DNA of 64,000 nt. It comes from Catenulispora sp. EB89 (lineage in GTDB: Bacteria > Actinomycetota > Actinomycetes > Streptomycetales > Catenulisporaceae). The position numbers and the translations under genes were made by a program. Positions 47,267 to 56,116 of the stretch are shown here, in pieces. Where the stretch lies: NCBI RefSeq assembly GCF_041261445.1, contig NZ_JBGCCU010000001.1, positions 310,001 through 374,000 of the forward strand, in the 5' to 3' direction. Position 1 is the stretch's first letter. Each line of letters starts with the position of its first letter. The notes beneath the pieces are model-generated. The model was not told where the DNA came from, ran no database searches, and saw only the letters and a program-made list of their open reading frames with translations.

Positions 47267-48969
47267 GCCGCCGCCCGGGACTCGGAGCGCCGCGCGGACG
47301 CCAGACCGAACAGGTCGTCCAGGAAGCCGCGGCAGAACGCGGAGACGCTTCCTCGTGCACTGGAGCCGGGCGGCTCGCCGTGTTCGGCGGCCACCGAGAG
47401 CCGCCGCTCGGCCCCGATCACCCCGGCCAGCGGCAGGCCGCCCATGACATCCGTTATGTCCAGCGGTTCCAGACCGCCGGGAGCCGGCAGCCGCACCACC
47501 ACGCGCAGGTCCGGCGACACCAGCCGGACCGCCGCGGCCAACTGCGAGGCCGCGGCGGAGGCTCGCACCTCGGCGGGGACCACCATCAGCGTCACGTTGG
47601 CCAGCGCCAGCGCCTCGGTCGCGGCCTCGTCGAGCGCGCGGGGCAGGTCGACCACGACCAGGTCACCGGCCTGCGCCAGAGCTGTGAGCACGGCGCGCAC
47701 CGGCTCGGCGGCGACCGCCGGCAGCGGGATGTCGGTCCGGGTGTGCGGCCAGGTGAGGATCGGCAGGCCGCGCTGCGGCCGGGCCGTCGCCCGCGCCATG
47801 CTGTCGGCGCGGTCCTGAGCGGAAGGGCCGCCGACTTCCCAGGATGCCTCTGAATCAGAGTTTTCCGGGGTGATCACCCGCGCTCCGGAAAGAGATTCCG
47901 CTGATGAACCGTCACCATTGAGTCGGCGTCCGATACGTCGCGCTCCTGTGGTTTCCTGCGGCATCGGCGAACCGCCGCCGGACCACAGTTCCTCGTCGAT
48001 GTCGGGTGATCCGTCGTCATACAAGGGATTCGCGGAAGCGCCGCCAATGTCGCCGCCGGCGCCCCGGGACTCCGGCCGGAGCCACGGGTCCGCCTTTCCC
48101 GGATCGGCCGGGGTCCCGCTGTCGTACCAGGGATCCTCGGTGGTGCCGGGGCGGGCGCCGAGCCATCCGGGGCCGTCGTCCTCGCCGGGCCGGGCCCGCG
48201 GCCAGGCCAGCACCGGCAACCGGTCCGCGCCCTCCTCGCCGAAGCCCAGGCCGCCGGCCAGGCCGTGGCGGGAATGCGCCGCGTAGGTCGGCAGCGCGTC
48301 CCGCAGCGAGCGCCCGGACAGCCGGCCGTCGCGCCACTGCGCCAGCTCCGACCAGCGCGGCCCCGGTTCGGTCTCCAGGCCGAAGAGCAGGTCGATGCCG
48401 CCGCCGGCGGGATCCAGGTCCACCAGCGTGGCGCGCAGGCCCCGGCGCACGCCGGCCAGAGCCAGCGCGGCGGCCAGCGTCGAGCCGCCGGCCCCGCCGC
48501 GCCCGGACAGCACCGCGACCACCGCTCCGGGCTCCTCGCGGGGGCTGTCGGCCTCGGCGAGCAGGCCGGCCAGCCAGCGTTCGCAGTCGGGCAGGATCAG
48601 CACGTGCGCGGCACCCACCGCGCTCCCGCGCTGCCAGACCGAGGCGTCGTCCAGGTCGCGGCCGATCAGTGCCACCTCCGGGCGGCGCGGCAGCCCGGCG
48701 CGCGCCACCTCGCCGGTCTGGTCGACGCCGACGAGCACCAGCGGCGCGGCGTTCCAGCGGTGGCGAGCGGCGCTCGGTCCCGGCACGATCTCGATCCGCA
48801 CCCCGGCCTCGGCCGCCACCCGCAACAGCGCCTCGGCCAACGCCGGGTCGGAGGTCACGGCCAGCGGGGCGGGGGCCGCGGCGGCCCCGGGTTCGTACCG
48901 TGATTCTGGCCCTGACCTGCGGTTCCGATCTGGTCGGCCGGACGCAGGAGGCTGCGTGAGGTCTCGCAT
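47263..48969 (-). CDS. ssd: Ssd/CpaE-like septum-site/pilus-localising ATPase
   Basis: A 568-aa protein of the MinD/ParA group. A receiver-like N-terminal part (about 35-150) precedes a deviant Walker A VLSGRGGAGGSTLAAALAL (near 155-172), VDLDPAGGGIDLLFGLE (near 187) and, in the distal part, VVVDLPRALDEAATEALALANVTLMVVPAEV. Between about residues 240 and 415 is a Gly/Ser/Pro/Asp-rich insert bounded by LPVLAWPRARP and LPILTWPHTRT, a duplicated short motif. Ssd/CpaE proteins position Tad machinery or influence septation. First gene of the Tad operon. Confidence 0.88.
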   Translation of the reverse strand: MRDLTQPPASGRPDRNRRSGPESRYEPGAAAAPAPLAVTSDPALAEALLRVAAEAGVRIEIVPGPSAARHRWNAAPLVLVGVDQTGEVARAGLPRRPEVALIGRDLDDASVWQRGSAVGAAHVLILPDCERWLAGLLAEADSPREEPGAVVAVLSGRGGAGGSTLAAALALAGVRRGLRATLVDLDPAGGGIDLLFGLETEPGPRWSELAQWRDGRLSGRSLRDALPTYAAHSRHGLAGGLGFGEEGADRLPVLAWPRARPGEDDGPGWLGARPGTTEDPWYDSGTPADPGKADPWLRPESRGAGGDIGGASANPLYDDGSPDIDEELWSGGGSPMPQETTGARRIGRRLNGDGSSAESLSGARVITPENSDSEASWEVGGPSAQDRADSMARATARPQRGLPILTWPHTRTDIPLPAVAAEPVRAVLTALAQAGDLVVVDLPRALDEAATEALALANVTLMVVPAEVRASAAASQLAAAVRLVSPDLRVVVRLPAPGGLEPLDITDVMGGLPLAGVIGAERRLSVAAEHGEPPGSSARGSVSAFCRGFLDDLFGLASARRSESRAAA

Positions 48970-49217
48970 GGCGGGCTCCCTGGGATCGGGCCCGCCTTCG
49001 GTCGGCGGGGCACGGGCCCACGGTCGCGGAGGAATCGCAGAGTGCGCCAGGAGTACCGGATGGACTTGTGGATAAACCCGGCTTGGGGATAACCGCTATC
49101 CCTCGTTCGGCGTAGCGGCCACGCGGTTATTGGATGCGGAGTCTTAGTTCGTGTGCGAACTTGTGGATTTCTCAGGAAGATTTAAACCGGGTCGCGGGAT
49201 ATCCGAACGTCGGTTGT

Positions 49218-49311
49218 CGGAACTGTGCCGGATCGGCGCCGGATCTGTGCCGGAACAGGAGAGGGAACTCTGAGAGTTCTGTCTCGGAACTGCGCCGGAA
49301 CTGCACCGGAT
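49218..49311. repeat. Short repeats and palindrome in the ssd-HAD intergenic region
   Basis: Four copies of a 16-mer close to CGGAACTGTGCCGGAT occur at 49218-49233, 49240-49255, 49285-49300 and 49296-49311. Between them lies a perfect 15-bp palindrome, GAACTCTGAGAGTTC (49265-49279). The whole 48970-49747 gap contains no convincing gene. It also holds one exact TTATCCACA on the minus strand (49067-49075). Confidence 0.75.
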
Positions 49312-49478
49312 CCGGGCCCTGCGGGGCGCGCGGCGCGGCCCGGCGGGACCCGCGACGGGGTCCGCGGGGCGGTCGGCGCGAACCTGATGTCAGCACAACC
49401 AGCGGGCCCGGCGCCCCGACCGCCGCCGCCCGGGACGGGCGGGGCGCGGCTGTGACATCGCAAGAAACGAAGAAAAGT

Positions 49479-49513
49479 GAAGACCCCCGCCGGGGGGGAG
49501 AGCGGGGGTCTTC
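49479..49513. terminator. Hairpin in the ssd-HAD gap
   Basis: A perfect 12-bp stem (GAAGACCCCCGC at 49479-49490 with its complement at 49502-49513) and an 11-nt loop. It could end a transcript from either side or insulate the two divergent genes. Confidence 0.6.
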
Positions 49514-49747
49514 TCCACGACCAGGCTCGGGGGGGAGGAGCCGGGCCGTGGTAGCACGGTCGCGAACGATCCGTGACTTCCATGGTGTACCCGAGGCTCG
49601 CAGAATGCAAACCCCGCCCCGATCCATTACGCCGAATGACTGAAGAGCCACCGTCGGCGGGGGGTAACTGCGCTTCAAAGCCGTCACTGAGGGCGCATCT
49701 GTAGCGGTCCCGACGTAGGACCTACCAACGACGCTATCCTCGATTGT

Positions 49748-50593
49748 GTGGATGAGCATGCGGACGCACGTGCGGATGGCGCGGGCCGTCCGGCGGCCTT
49801 CTTCGACCTGGACAAGACGATCATCGCCAAGTCCTCAACCCTGGCCTTCGGCCGTTCGTTCTACAACGGCGGCCTGATCAACCGGCGCACCGTGCTGCGG
49901 ACGGCGTACGCCCAGTTCGTGTACCTCGCCGGCGGCGCGGACCACGACCAGATGGAGCGCATGCGGCAGTTCCTGTCCGCCATGGCCACCGGCTGGGACG
50001 TCGAACAGGTCAAGGACATCGTCGGCGAGACCCTGCACGACCTGATCGACCCGTTGATCTACTCCGAGGCCGCGGCGCTCATCGCCGAGCACAAGGCCGC
50101 CGGGCGGGACGTGGTGATCGTCTCCACCTCCGGTTCGGAGGTGGTGGAGCCGATCGCCGAGATGCTGGGCGCGGACCTGGCGATCGGTACCCGGATGGCG
50201 GTCGGCGAGGACGGCAAGTACAGCGGCGAGATCGAGTTCTACGCCTACGCCGAGAACAAGGCCAAGGCGATTCTGGAGCTGGCCGCCGAGCGCGGCTACG
50301 ACCTGAGCCGGTCCTTCGCCTACAGCGACTCCGCGACGGACGTCCCGATGCTGGAGTCCGTGGGGCACCCCTACGCGGTCAACCCCGACCGCGCCCTGCG
50401 CAAGGAGGCGACGGCCCGCGAGTGGCCGATCCTGGTCTTCGACAAGCCGGTGGCGCTGCGCTCCAGGGTCGGTGAGCTGGCGGCCAAGCCGGCGGTGTCG
50501 GGAACGGCCCTGGGGCTGGCTCTGGCGACCGCGGGGACCATCTGGTGGCTGGGGACGCGGGGCCGGCGCCGGCGGCGCTCTGACTTCGACTGA
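49748..50593 (+). CDS. HAD-IB family phosphatase
   Basis: A 281-aa protein. HAD motif I AAFFDLDKTIIAKSS (Asp nucleophile near residue 20), motif II VIVSTSGSEVV and motif III/IV AYSDSATDVPMLESVG identify an HAD-superfamily IB (SerB1/CicA-like) hydrolase. A C-terminal hydrophobic helix (about 250-270) is present, as is common in this actinobacterial group. Proposed substrates include phosphoserine or phospholipid headgroups; none is proven. The GTG start lies seven bases after a TATCCT -10-like hexamer, so a leaderless transcript is likely. A GTAGGACCTAC palindrome (49715-49725) overlaps the promoter. Confidence 0.9.
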   Translation: MDEHADARADGAGRPAAFFDLDKTIIAKSSTLAFGRSFYNGGLINRRTVLRTAYAQFVYLAGGADHDQMERMRQFLSAMATGWDVEQVKDIVGETLHDLIDPLIYSEAAALIAEHKAAGRDVVIVSTSGSEVVEPIAEMLGADLAIGTRMAVGEDGKYSGEIEFYAYAENKAKAILELAAERGYDLSRSFAYSDSATDVPMLESVGHPYAVNPDRALRKEATAREWPILVFDKPVALRSRVGELAAKPAVSGTALGLALATAGTIWWLGTRGRRRRRSDFD

Positions 50594-50638
50594 GGCGGTT
50601 TTGGCCGATACCGTCCGGCTTGAGGTAGCTCAGCTTCC

Positions 50639-51688
50639 TCAGCGTGACGGTTCGGGCCGGCCGGGGCCGCTGCCACGACGCACGCCCGGGTCGGCGTTCC
50701 GGTCGTGCACCGAGCGCACCACGACCAGGCGGTCGGTCAGCTGGATGGTGCCGATCGCCACGTCGTCGTAGCGCATGGTCCGCGACCCGCGGATCACCGC
50801 CAGCACCGGCTCCTTGACCGCCCGGGGCTCCTTGTCCACGTCGCGGGTGTCGGCCGGGCGCTCCATGAGCTCCAGGCCGTCGCCGTAGGACAGCAGGTCC
50901 TGCACCACCTGGCCGACCCTGGGGCTGATCGTGGCCACGCCCAGCAGCTGCCCGGCGGTGTCGGAGCTGGTGACCACCGAGGACGCGCCGCTCTCGCGCA
51001 GCAGCGCGGCGTTCTCGGCCTCTCGGACCGAGGCCACCACCATGGCGCGGCGGGTGAGACGGCGCACGGTCAGCGTGGTCAGCACCGCCGTGTCGTCCCG
51101 GTCGGCGCTGATCACCACGTGTTTGGCCTTGGTGATCTCCGCGCGCTCCAGCACCTCGCTGCGGCTGCCGTCGCCGACGATGCCGGCCAGCCCGCGCCGG
51201 TTGGCCTCGGCGATCCGCGCCGGGTTGGTGTCGACCACCACGATCGACTCCGGCGTGTGGCCGTTCTTCAGCAGCGTCTGCACTGCGGAGCTGCCCTTGG
51301 TGCCGTAGCCGACCACCACTGTGTGATCCCGCACCTTCGACCTCCACCTCTCCTGCCGCCATTCGTTGCGGGTCCGCTCGGTCAGCACCTCCAGGGTGGT
51401 GCCGACCAGCACCAGCAGGAACATCACGCGCAGCGGCGTGACGACGAGCGTGTTGACCAGCCGGGCCGAGTCGCTGACCGGCACCACGTCGCCGTAGCCG
51501 GTGGTCGACAGGGTCACGGTGGCGTAGTAGAAGGCTGTGAGCCAGCCGATCGCCTTGCCGGAGGAGTCGCGGTAGCCGTTCCGGCCCAGGTAGACGATCA
51601 CCGCCGAGAGCACCAGGATCCCGAGCGCCAGCAGCACCCGCTTGAGCACCGCCCACAGCGGGCCCGAGACCGCGCGCGGCAGCACCAC
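50639..51688 (-). CDS. Two-helix K+ channel with RCK (TrkA-N/C) domains
   Basis: A 349-aa protein. Two helices flank a pore with the selectivity filter TLSTTGYGDVVP (near residues 62-73). A cytosolic RCK domain follows: TVVVGYGTKGSSAVQTLL (NAD-binding Rossmann, near 118), VVVDTNP, VISADRDDTAVL, and a TrkA-C-like end (about 250-330). It passes K+ and is gated by nucleotides or ions. The GTG start at 51688 is the best visible; an in-frame CTG upstream would add 15 residues. It lies downstream of moeA on the same strand. Confidence 0.9.
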   Translation of the reverse strand: MVLPRAVSGPLWAVLKRVLLALGILVLSAVIVYLGRNGYRDSSGKAIGWLTAFYYATVTLSTTGYGDVVPVSDSARLVNTLVVTPLRVMFLLVLVGTTLEVLTERTRNEWRQERWRSKVRDHTVVVGYGTKGSSAVQTLLKNGHTPESIVVVDTNPARIAEANRRGLAGIVGDGSRSEVLERAEITKAKHVVISADRDDTAVLTTLTVRRLTRRAMVVASVREAENAALLRESGASSVVTSSDTAGQLLGVATISPRVGQVVQDLLSYGDGLELMERPADTRDVDKEPRAVKEPVLAVIRGSRTMRYDDVAIGTIQLTDRLVVVRSVHDRNADPGVRRGSGPGRPEPSR

Positions 51689-51726
51689 CGAGGGGCGGAA
51701 CGGCGCTGCGTACGTGGTGTGCTCGC

Positions 51727-53004
51727 TCAGACCGTCAGCACCTCCACCCGCTGCCCGGCGCCGAGGGCGACCACCCCTCCCCCCGGCGGTACGACGGCCA
51801 GCCCGTCGGCCAGCGCCAGTCCCCGCAGCATCGCCGGGCCGGTGAACCGCAGGGGGATCGCGACGGCGTCGGTGACGGAGACGGGCACGAGTCGAGTGTC
51901 GGTCGGGTGGGTGCCGACGGCATCTCCGAGCGACAGGAAGTGTGACGCGTCCGCCAGCCCTGACAGCCTGCGCAGCAGCGGCCGCACCACGGTGACGAAG
52001 CCGGCGACGGCGGCCAGCGGGTTGCCGGGCAGCCCGGCGACGAACCGGCGGTGCTGCCGGGTGCCGCCGTACTGGCCGAGCAGCATCGGGTGTCCCGGCC
52101 GCACCGAGACGCCGTCGACGAGCAGGCGCGCGCCGAGCTCGGCCAGCACGCGGTGCACGTGGTCCCGCGGGCCGCGCGCCGTGCCGCCGGTGGTGACCAC
52201 CAGATCGGCGGGGGAGGACGCGATGGCCGCGAGCAGGTCGCGCGGGTCGTCGGCGACCCGGCTCACCGTCACCTCGACGTCGAGCGCTTCGAGCCAGGCG
52301 GTGAACATCGGGCCGAGCGCGTCCCGGATCCGGGCGCCGTCCGGGAGGCCGGACTCGGCCAACTCGTCGCCGATGACCACGAGCGCGACGCGCGGGCGCT
52401 CGTGGACCGGCAGGTCGTCGTATCCCGCGGCGGCGGCCAGGCCGAGTACCGCGGGGGTGACGCGGGTGCCGGCCGACAGCAGGGTCTCGCCGCGGCGCGA
52501 CTCCTGGCCCTGCGGACGGATATCGGACCCTATGGGCAGCCCCGGCTCGGTGCCGCGCAGGGTACGCGTCGCGGTGGCGGCGTTCGAGACGGCCGCATAA
52601 GAACGCTGTGGTGCGGGGTCGGGTGTGGCGGCGTGGCTGTGCTCCTCGGCGCTCTCGCTGACGTGGAGCCTGGTGCGCTCGTCGACGAAGCCGCGTTCGC
52701 GCCGCAGCACCGCCGACGCGCCGGAGGGGACCCGGGCCCCGGTCGCGATCTCCACGGCCTCGCCGTCGCCGAGCCGTGTGGCCTCCTGACCGGCGAGCAC
52801 CTGGCCCGTGACCCGCCAGGGACCGGGGCCGGCGACAGCCCAGCCGTCCATGGCGGAGGTCGCGAACGGCGGCAGGTCCACCAGGGCGGACAGGGATTCG
52901 GCGAGAACCGCGCCGCGGGCCTGGGCCATGGGGACGCGGGTGGTCGGCAGGGGGATCGCGGCGGCGCCGGCGATCTTGCGGGCCTCGGCCCAGGACGTGC
53001 TCAC
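51727..53004 (-). CDS. moeA: Molybdopterin molybdenumtransferase MoeA
   Basis: A 425-aa protein. MoeA landmarks are LPPFATSAMDGWAV near residue 45, the second-domain segment EIATGARVPSGASAVLRRE, GDELAESG...IRDALGPM in the MPT-binding fold, VVTTGGTARGPRDHV and FVAGLPGNPLAAVAGF. It inserts molybdate into adenylylated molybdopterin. About 45 unusual residues (about 105-150, Ala/Ser/Thr-rich) expand domain 2. The GTG start overlaps the mobA stop (GTGA), so the two are co-translated. Confidence 0.93.
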   Translation of the reverse strand: MSTSWAEARKIAGAAAIPLPTTRVPMAQARGAVLAESLSALVDLPPFATSAMDGWAVAGPGPWRVTGQVLAGQEATRLGDGEAVEIATGARVPSGASAVLRRERGFVDERTRLHVSESAEEHSHAATPDPAPQRSYAAVSNAATATRTLRGTEPGLPIGSDIRPQGQESRRGETLLSAGTRVTPAVLGLAAAAGYDDLPVHERPRVALVVIGDELAESGLPDGARIRDALGPMFTAWLEALDVEVTVSRVADDPRDLLAAIASSPADLVVTTGGTARGPRDHVHRVLAELGARLLVDGVSVRPGHPMLLGQYGGTRQHRRFVAGLPGNPLAAVAGFVTVVRPLLRRLSGLADASHFLSLGDAVGTHPTDTRLVPVSVTDAVAIPLRFTGPAMLRGLALADGLAVVPPGGGVVALGAGQRVEVLTV

Positions 53005-54206
53005 CGGTCGCCGGATCCCCGTGCGTCGCCGGCCGAGTCGCGCGAGCCGGCCGAGTTCCCCGAGTCGCCTGCGTCGCCTGCGGAAGCGCTGCCGGCGCTG
53101 TCGCCGGCCGCAGCGGCCGGCGAGCTGCTTGCCGGGCCGCTGTCCGTGCCGCCGGTCGAGCTGTCTGCCGAGCTGTCCGCCTGGCCGCTGCCCGCCGCGC
53201 CGCCGACCGAACCGATCGCGGCCGAGCCGGCCGAGGCGTCGCGGGTCGCAGCCGGGCTGCCGGCCACCGACCCGCCGACCGTCCCGCTCGCCGGGCCGTG
53301 GCCGGCCCCGCTCGGGCCGCCGGTCTCCGGGTCCCAGGCCTGAGCCAGGGCGCTGAGCTTCGCGATCGGGCCGTCCAGGGCGCCGCGCCCGCCGTCGGCC
53401 GAGCTGCGCAGCCCGACCGCGTATCCGGCCAGGAACGTGGTCAGCGGCGCCGCCGGTCGCAGGACATTGTGCGCGGCGACCCCGGCCAGCCCGAGGATCG
53501 CGTTCACGTCGGCCTCGCCGAGTTCGTGCCCGGTGAGCCCGAGTTCGGCCGCGGCGGCGGCGCACCAGTCGGCGAGCTGCTTCTTGTCGTCCATGTCCTC
53601 CATCTTCGCCTTTGTCGCGGGCCGTGTCGCAATCAGCGCGCGTGCGGTGTTGACGGCGTCCCAGGTGTCGCAGTCCACGGTCACGCCCCGGGTGTCCGGG
53701 ACCCTGGTCACGGACAGCGCCTCGACGATCGAGAACAGGCGTGCGCCTCGGAGCTCGGGCACCGCGTCCAATGCTGCCGCGAGCGCGCTGCGTCGGTATA
53801 TCGCGGCGAGCGGTTGGTCCTTGCCGCGCTCGTCGGTGAAGAGCACCGCGTCGGCGGTCAGCGAGCGCCGCAGCGTCGTGACCGCCTCGACGTCCAGGAA
53901 CGGCAGGTCGGCGGCGAAGACAGCGATGAACTCTGCGGAGCCGACCGTCATCCCGGCGGCCAGCGCCGGCACCGGACCGCCGCCGGGAGGGTATTCGCGG
54001 GTGAACACGACCTGCCGACCCACCGGCCGGGGCGGACCGACGACCGCGACCGAGGCCGCGCCCCGGCAGGCGGCCAGCACCCGGTCGAGCATGCTGATCC
54101 CGCCGACATCGAGCGCGGGTTTGTCGGTCCCGCCCAGCCGGCGCGCGCCGCCGCCGGCCAGGACGATCACGTCGAAGGGTTCGCCGGGCCCGCCCAGAGC
54201 GTCCAT
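53001..54206 (-). CDS. mobA: MobA-like molybdenum cofactor nucleotidyltransferase fused to DUF6457
   Basis: A 401-aa protein in three parts. Residues 1-195 form a MobA/GlmU-type NTP transferase: VIVLAGGGARRLGGTDKPAL (signature), FAADLPFLD (metal Asp) and late DCDTWDAVNTARA. Residues about 205-295 match a small helical DUF6457 domain (LADWCAAAAAELGL...NAILGLAGVAAHNVLRPAAPLTTFLAGYAVG). The last ~105 residues are Gly/Ser/Ala/Asp low complexity. It attaches GMP or CMP to molybdopterin. It is coupled to moeA. The fused helper domain and disordered tail are noteworthy. Confidence 0.88.
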   Translation of the reverse strand: MDALGGPGEPFDVIVLAGGGARRLGGTDKPALDVGGISMLDRVLAACRGAASVAVVGPPRPVGRQVVFTREYPPGGGPVPALAAGMTVGSAEFIAVFAADLPFLDVEAVTTLRRSLTADAVLFTDERGKDQPLAAIYRRSALAAALDAVPELRGARLFSIVEALSVTRVPDTRGVTVDCDTWDAVNTARALIATRPATKAKMEDMDDKKQLADWCAAAAAELGLTGHELGEADVNAILGLAGVAAHNVLRPAAPLTTFLAGYAVGLRSSADGGRGALDGPIAKLSALAQAWDPETGGPSGAGHGPASGTVGGSVAGSPAATRDASAGSAAIGSVGGAAGSGQADSSADSSTGGTDSGPASSSPAAAAGDSAGSASAGDAGDSGNSAGSRDSAGDARGSGDR

Positions 54207-54237
54207 ACCGCCACCCTAACCGGGTGTGGCCTTCCAG

Positions 54238-54251
54238 TAGAACGTGTTCTA
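54238..54251. promoter_or_regulatory. KstR-type operator
   Basis: TAGAACGTGTTCTA is a perfect 14-bp palindrome containing AAC-NN-GTT, matching the KstR box (tnnAACnnGTTnnA) of mycobacterial and rhodococcal steroid genes. It lies 115 bases before the first gene of the chs-like operon and 32 bases upstream of mobA, which is divergent. Confidence 0.85.
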
Positions 54252-54365
54252 ATCTGACGAGTGCTCAGATCGGGTTCGGGCCGCCGCGGACCCCGGTCGG
54301 GGCGCCGATCAGCACCTTCAGCACTCGCTCGTCCCGATCACGCCGACCCCGGGAGACGCCGCCGC

Positions 54366-55574
54366 ATGCACCCTCCGGAACACCTGGCCTACACCCCGGC
54401 CCAACGAGCCCTGCGAGCCGAACTGCGGGCATACTTCGCCGTGCTCGTCACCGAGGAGGTCCGTCACGACCTGCGGCTGCCCGACACCTCCACGGACACG
54501 GTCCGCGTTCTGCACCGCAAGCTCGGCGCGGACGGCTGGCTCGGCGTCGGCTGGCCTCGGGAGTACGGCGGCCGCGGCCTCACCCCGGTGGAGCAGTTCA
54601 TCTTCTTCGATGAGGCGTCGCGCGCGGGGTGCCCGATGCCTCTGGTGGCGCTCAACACTGTGGGGCCGACGCTTATGCGTTTCGGCACGCAGGAACAAAG
54701 GGACCTGATCCTTCCTCGCATCCTCACCGGGGAGATCGACGTCGCGGCCGGCTACTCCGAACCGGGCGCCGGTACGGATCTGGCGAGTCTGGCGACGCGT
54801 GCTGTGCGCACAGAGGACGGCAGCGCCTATGTGGTCAACGGCCAGAAGATCTTCACAACGCATGGGGACTCCGCAGACTACGTCTGGCTCGCCTGCCGGA
54901 CCGATCCCGAAGCGCCGAAACACAAAGGCATCTCGATCCTGCTGGTCGACACCCGCGACCCCGGGTTCGAGGCGACGAAGATCCACACGATCGCTTCGCA
55001 CTACACGACGGCGACGTACTACCGCGACGTCCATGTGCCGGTGACGATGCGGGTGGGCGCCGAGAACGAGGGCTGGAAGCTGATCACGACGCAGCTGAAC
55101 CACGAGCGCGTGGCGTTGGCGGCGGTGGCGCAGGGCGTGATCCGGTCGTTCGCGAAAGTGCAGAGCTGGGCCATGGAGACTCCGGCAGCTGAAGGGAAGC
55201 GGGTCATAGACCTGTCCTGGGTGAAAACCGCTATGGCCCGCGCCTATATCCGCATCAGCGGTCTGAGGCTTCTGAACGGCCAGATGGTCGCGGCTCTCCA
55301 GAAGGACCAGACCGGCGGCCACCTGTCCCCCGCCGATGCGTCCGCGGCGAAGGTGCATGGTACGGAAACGCATATAGAGGCGTTGGCGGAGTTGCTCCAG
55401 GTACTCGGCGCGGCGGGAATCCTTAAGACAGGCTCTCCCGGCGCGCTTCTTATGGGCGACCTCGAATACCTCTACCGCTATGCCGTGACCAACACCTTCG
55501 GCGGCGGGGCCAACGAGATCCAGCGGGAGATCATCGCGATGACCGGGCTGGCGATGCCCAGGGTGCGGAGATAG
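54366..55574 (+). CDS. chsE2: Acyl-CoA dehydrogenase, FadE29/ChsE2-like
   Basis: A 402-aa flavoprotein of the acyl-CoA dehydrogenase family. AAGYSEPGAGTDLASL (FAD/substrate segment near residue 126), YVVNGQKIFTTHGDSADYVWL, and NTFGGGANEIQREIIA near the C-terminus are typical. In the mycobacterial igr operon FadE29 (ChsE2) pairs with a second, shorter dehydrogenase to oxidise the steroid 3-carbon side-chain CoA thioester. Here it is the first gene of an operon with the same set, behind a KstR box. ATG at 54366; GGGAGA lies upstream. ChsE2 rather than ChsE1 is assigned from length and position. Confidence 0.82.
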   Translation: MHPPEHLAYTPAQRALRAELRAYFAVLVTEEVRHDLRLPDTSTDTVRVLHRKLGADGWLGVGWPREYGGRGLTPVEQFIFFDEASRAGCPMPLVALNTVGPTLMRFGTQEQRDLILPRILTGEIDVAAGYSEPGAGTDLASLATRAVRTEDGSAYVVNGQKIFTTHGDSADYVWLACRTDPEAPKHKGISILLVDTRDPGFEATKIHTIASHYTTATYYRDVHVPVTMRVGAENEGWKLITTQLNHERVALAAVAQGVIRSFAKVQSWAMETPAAEGKRVIDLSWVKTAMARAYIRISGLRLLNGQMVAALQKDQTGGHLSPADASAAKVHGTETHIEALAELLQVLGAAGILKTGSPGALLMGDLEYLYRYAVTNTFGGGANEIQREIIAMTGLAMPRVRR

Positions 55575-55582
55575 GGAGAACT

Positions 55583-56116
55583 GTGGAGACCGATCCGCTG
55601 TACGAGACAGTGTCCGCGCACACATCCGATCCGCCGTCCGAGCCGGTCCCGGCCTGGGACCCGGTGAACCAGCCGATGATCCGGCACTGGTGCGACGCGA
55701 TGGGCGACGAACTGCCGGTCTACACCGACGCGGCGGCGGCGCGCGCGGTCGGCCATCCCGACGTGGTCGCGCCGCCGGCGTCGCTCCAGGCCTGGACGAT
55801 GCCCGGGCTGCGGATGCGCGGCTTCGAGGACGGGACCACCCGGGCCCAGGCCAGGCTGGTCGAGGCCGGCTACCGCGCCGTGGTGGCGACCGACTGCGAG
55901 CAGACCTATCACCGGTACCTCACTGTCGGGGACCACCTCTACGCCACCTCGCGGCTCGACTCCGTATCGCCGCGCAAGAAGACGGCGCTCGGAGAGGGCT
56001 ACTTCCTGACCTCGATCACGGAGTACCGCGACCAGCACGGTGAGCTGGTCGGCGAGATGCTGTTCCGCACCCTGTGGTTCCAGCCGAAGGCGCAGGACCG
56101 GGGAGCCAAGGCATGA
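55583..56116 (+). CDS. MaoC-like hydratase subunit (N-terminal half of ChsH2)
   Basis: A 177-aa hot-dog-fold protein of the FAS1/MaoC dehydratase type: WDPVNQPMIRHWCDAMGDELPVYTD (N-terminal D-x-x-N region) and HPDVVAPPASLQAWTMPG, lacking the D-x-x-x-x-H catalytic loop found in active MaoC domains. In mycobacteria this domain is the N-terminal half of ChsH2, fused to DUF35. Here it is a separate gene whose last four bases (ATGA) overlap the DUF35 gene. It is expected to heterodimerise with the ChsH1-like protein at 57605 to hydrate the unsaturated side-chain CoA. GTG start with GGGAGAA. Confidence 0.82.
   Translation: METDPLYETVSAHTSDPPSEPVPAWDPVNQPMIRHWCDAMGDELPVYTDAAAARAVGHPDVVAPPASLQAWTMPGLRMRGFEDGTTRAQARLVEAGYRAVVATDCEQTYHRYLTVGDHLYATSRLDSVSPRKKTALGEGYFLTSITEYRDQHGELVGEMLFRTLWFQPKAQDRGAKA

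Noticed and set aside
49134-49643. Open frame of 169 codons in the ssd-HAD gap
   Set aside because: No ribosome binding site, Arg/Gly/Pro-rich composition, and it crosses the repeat cluster and the hairpin; considered non-coding.
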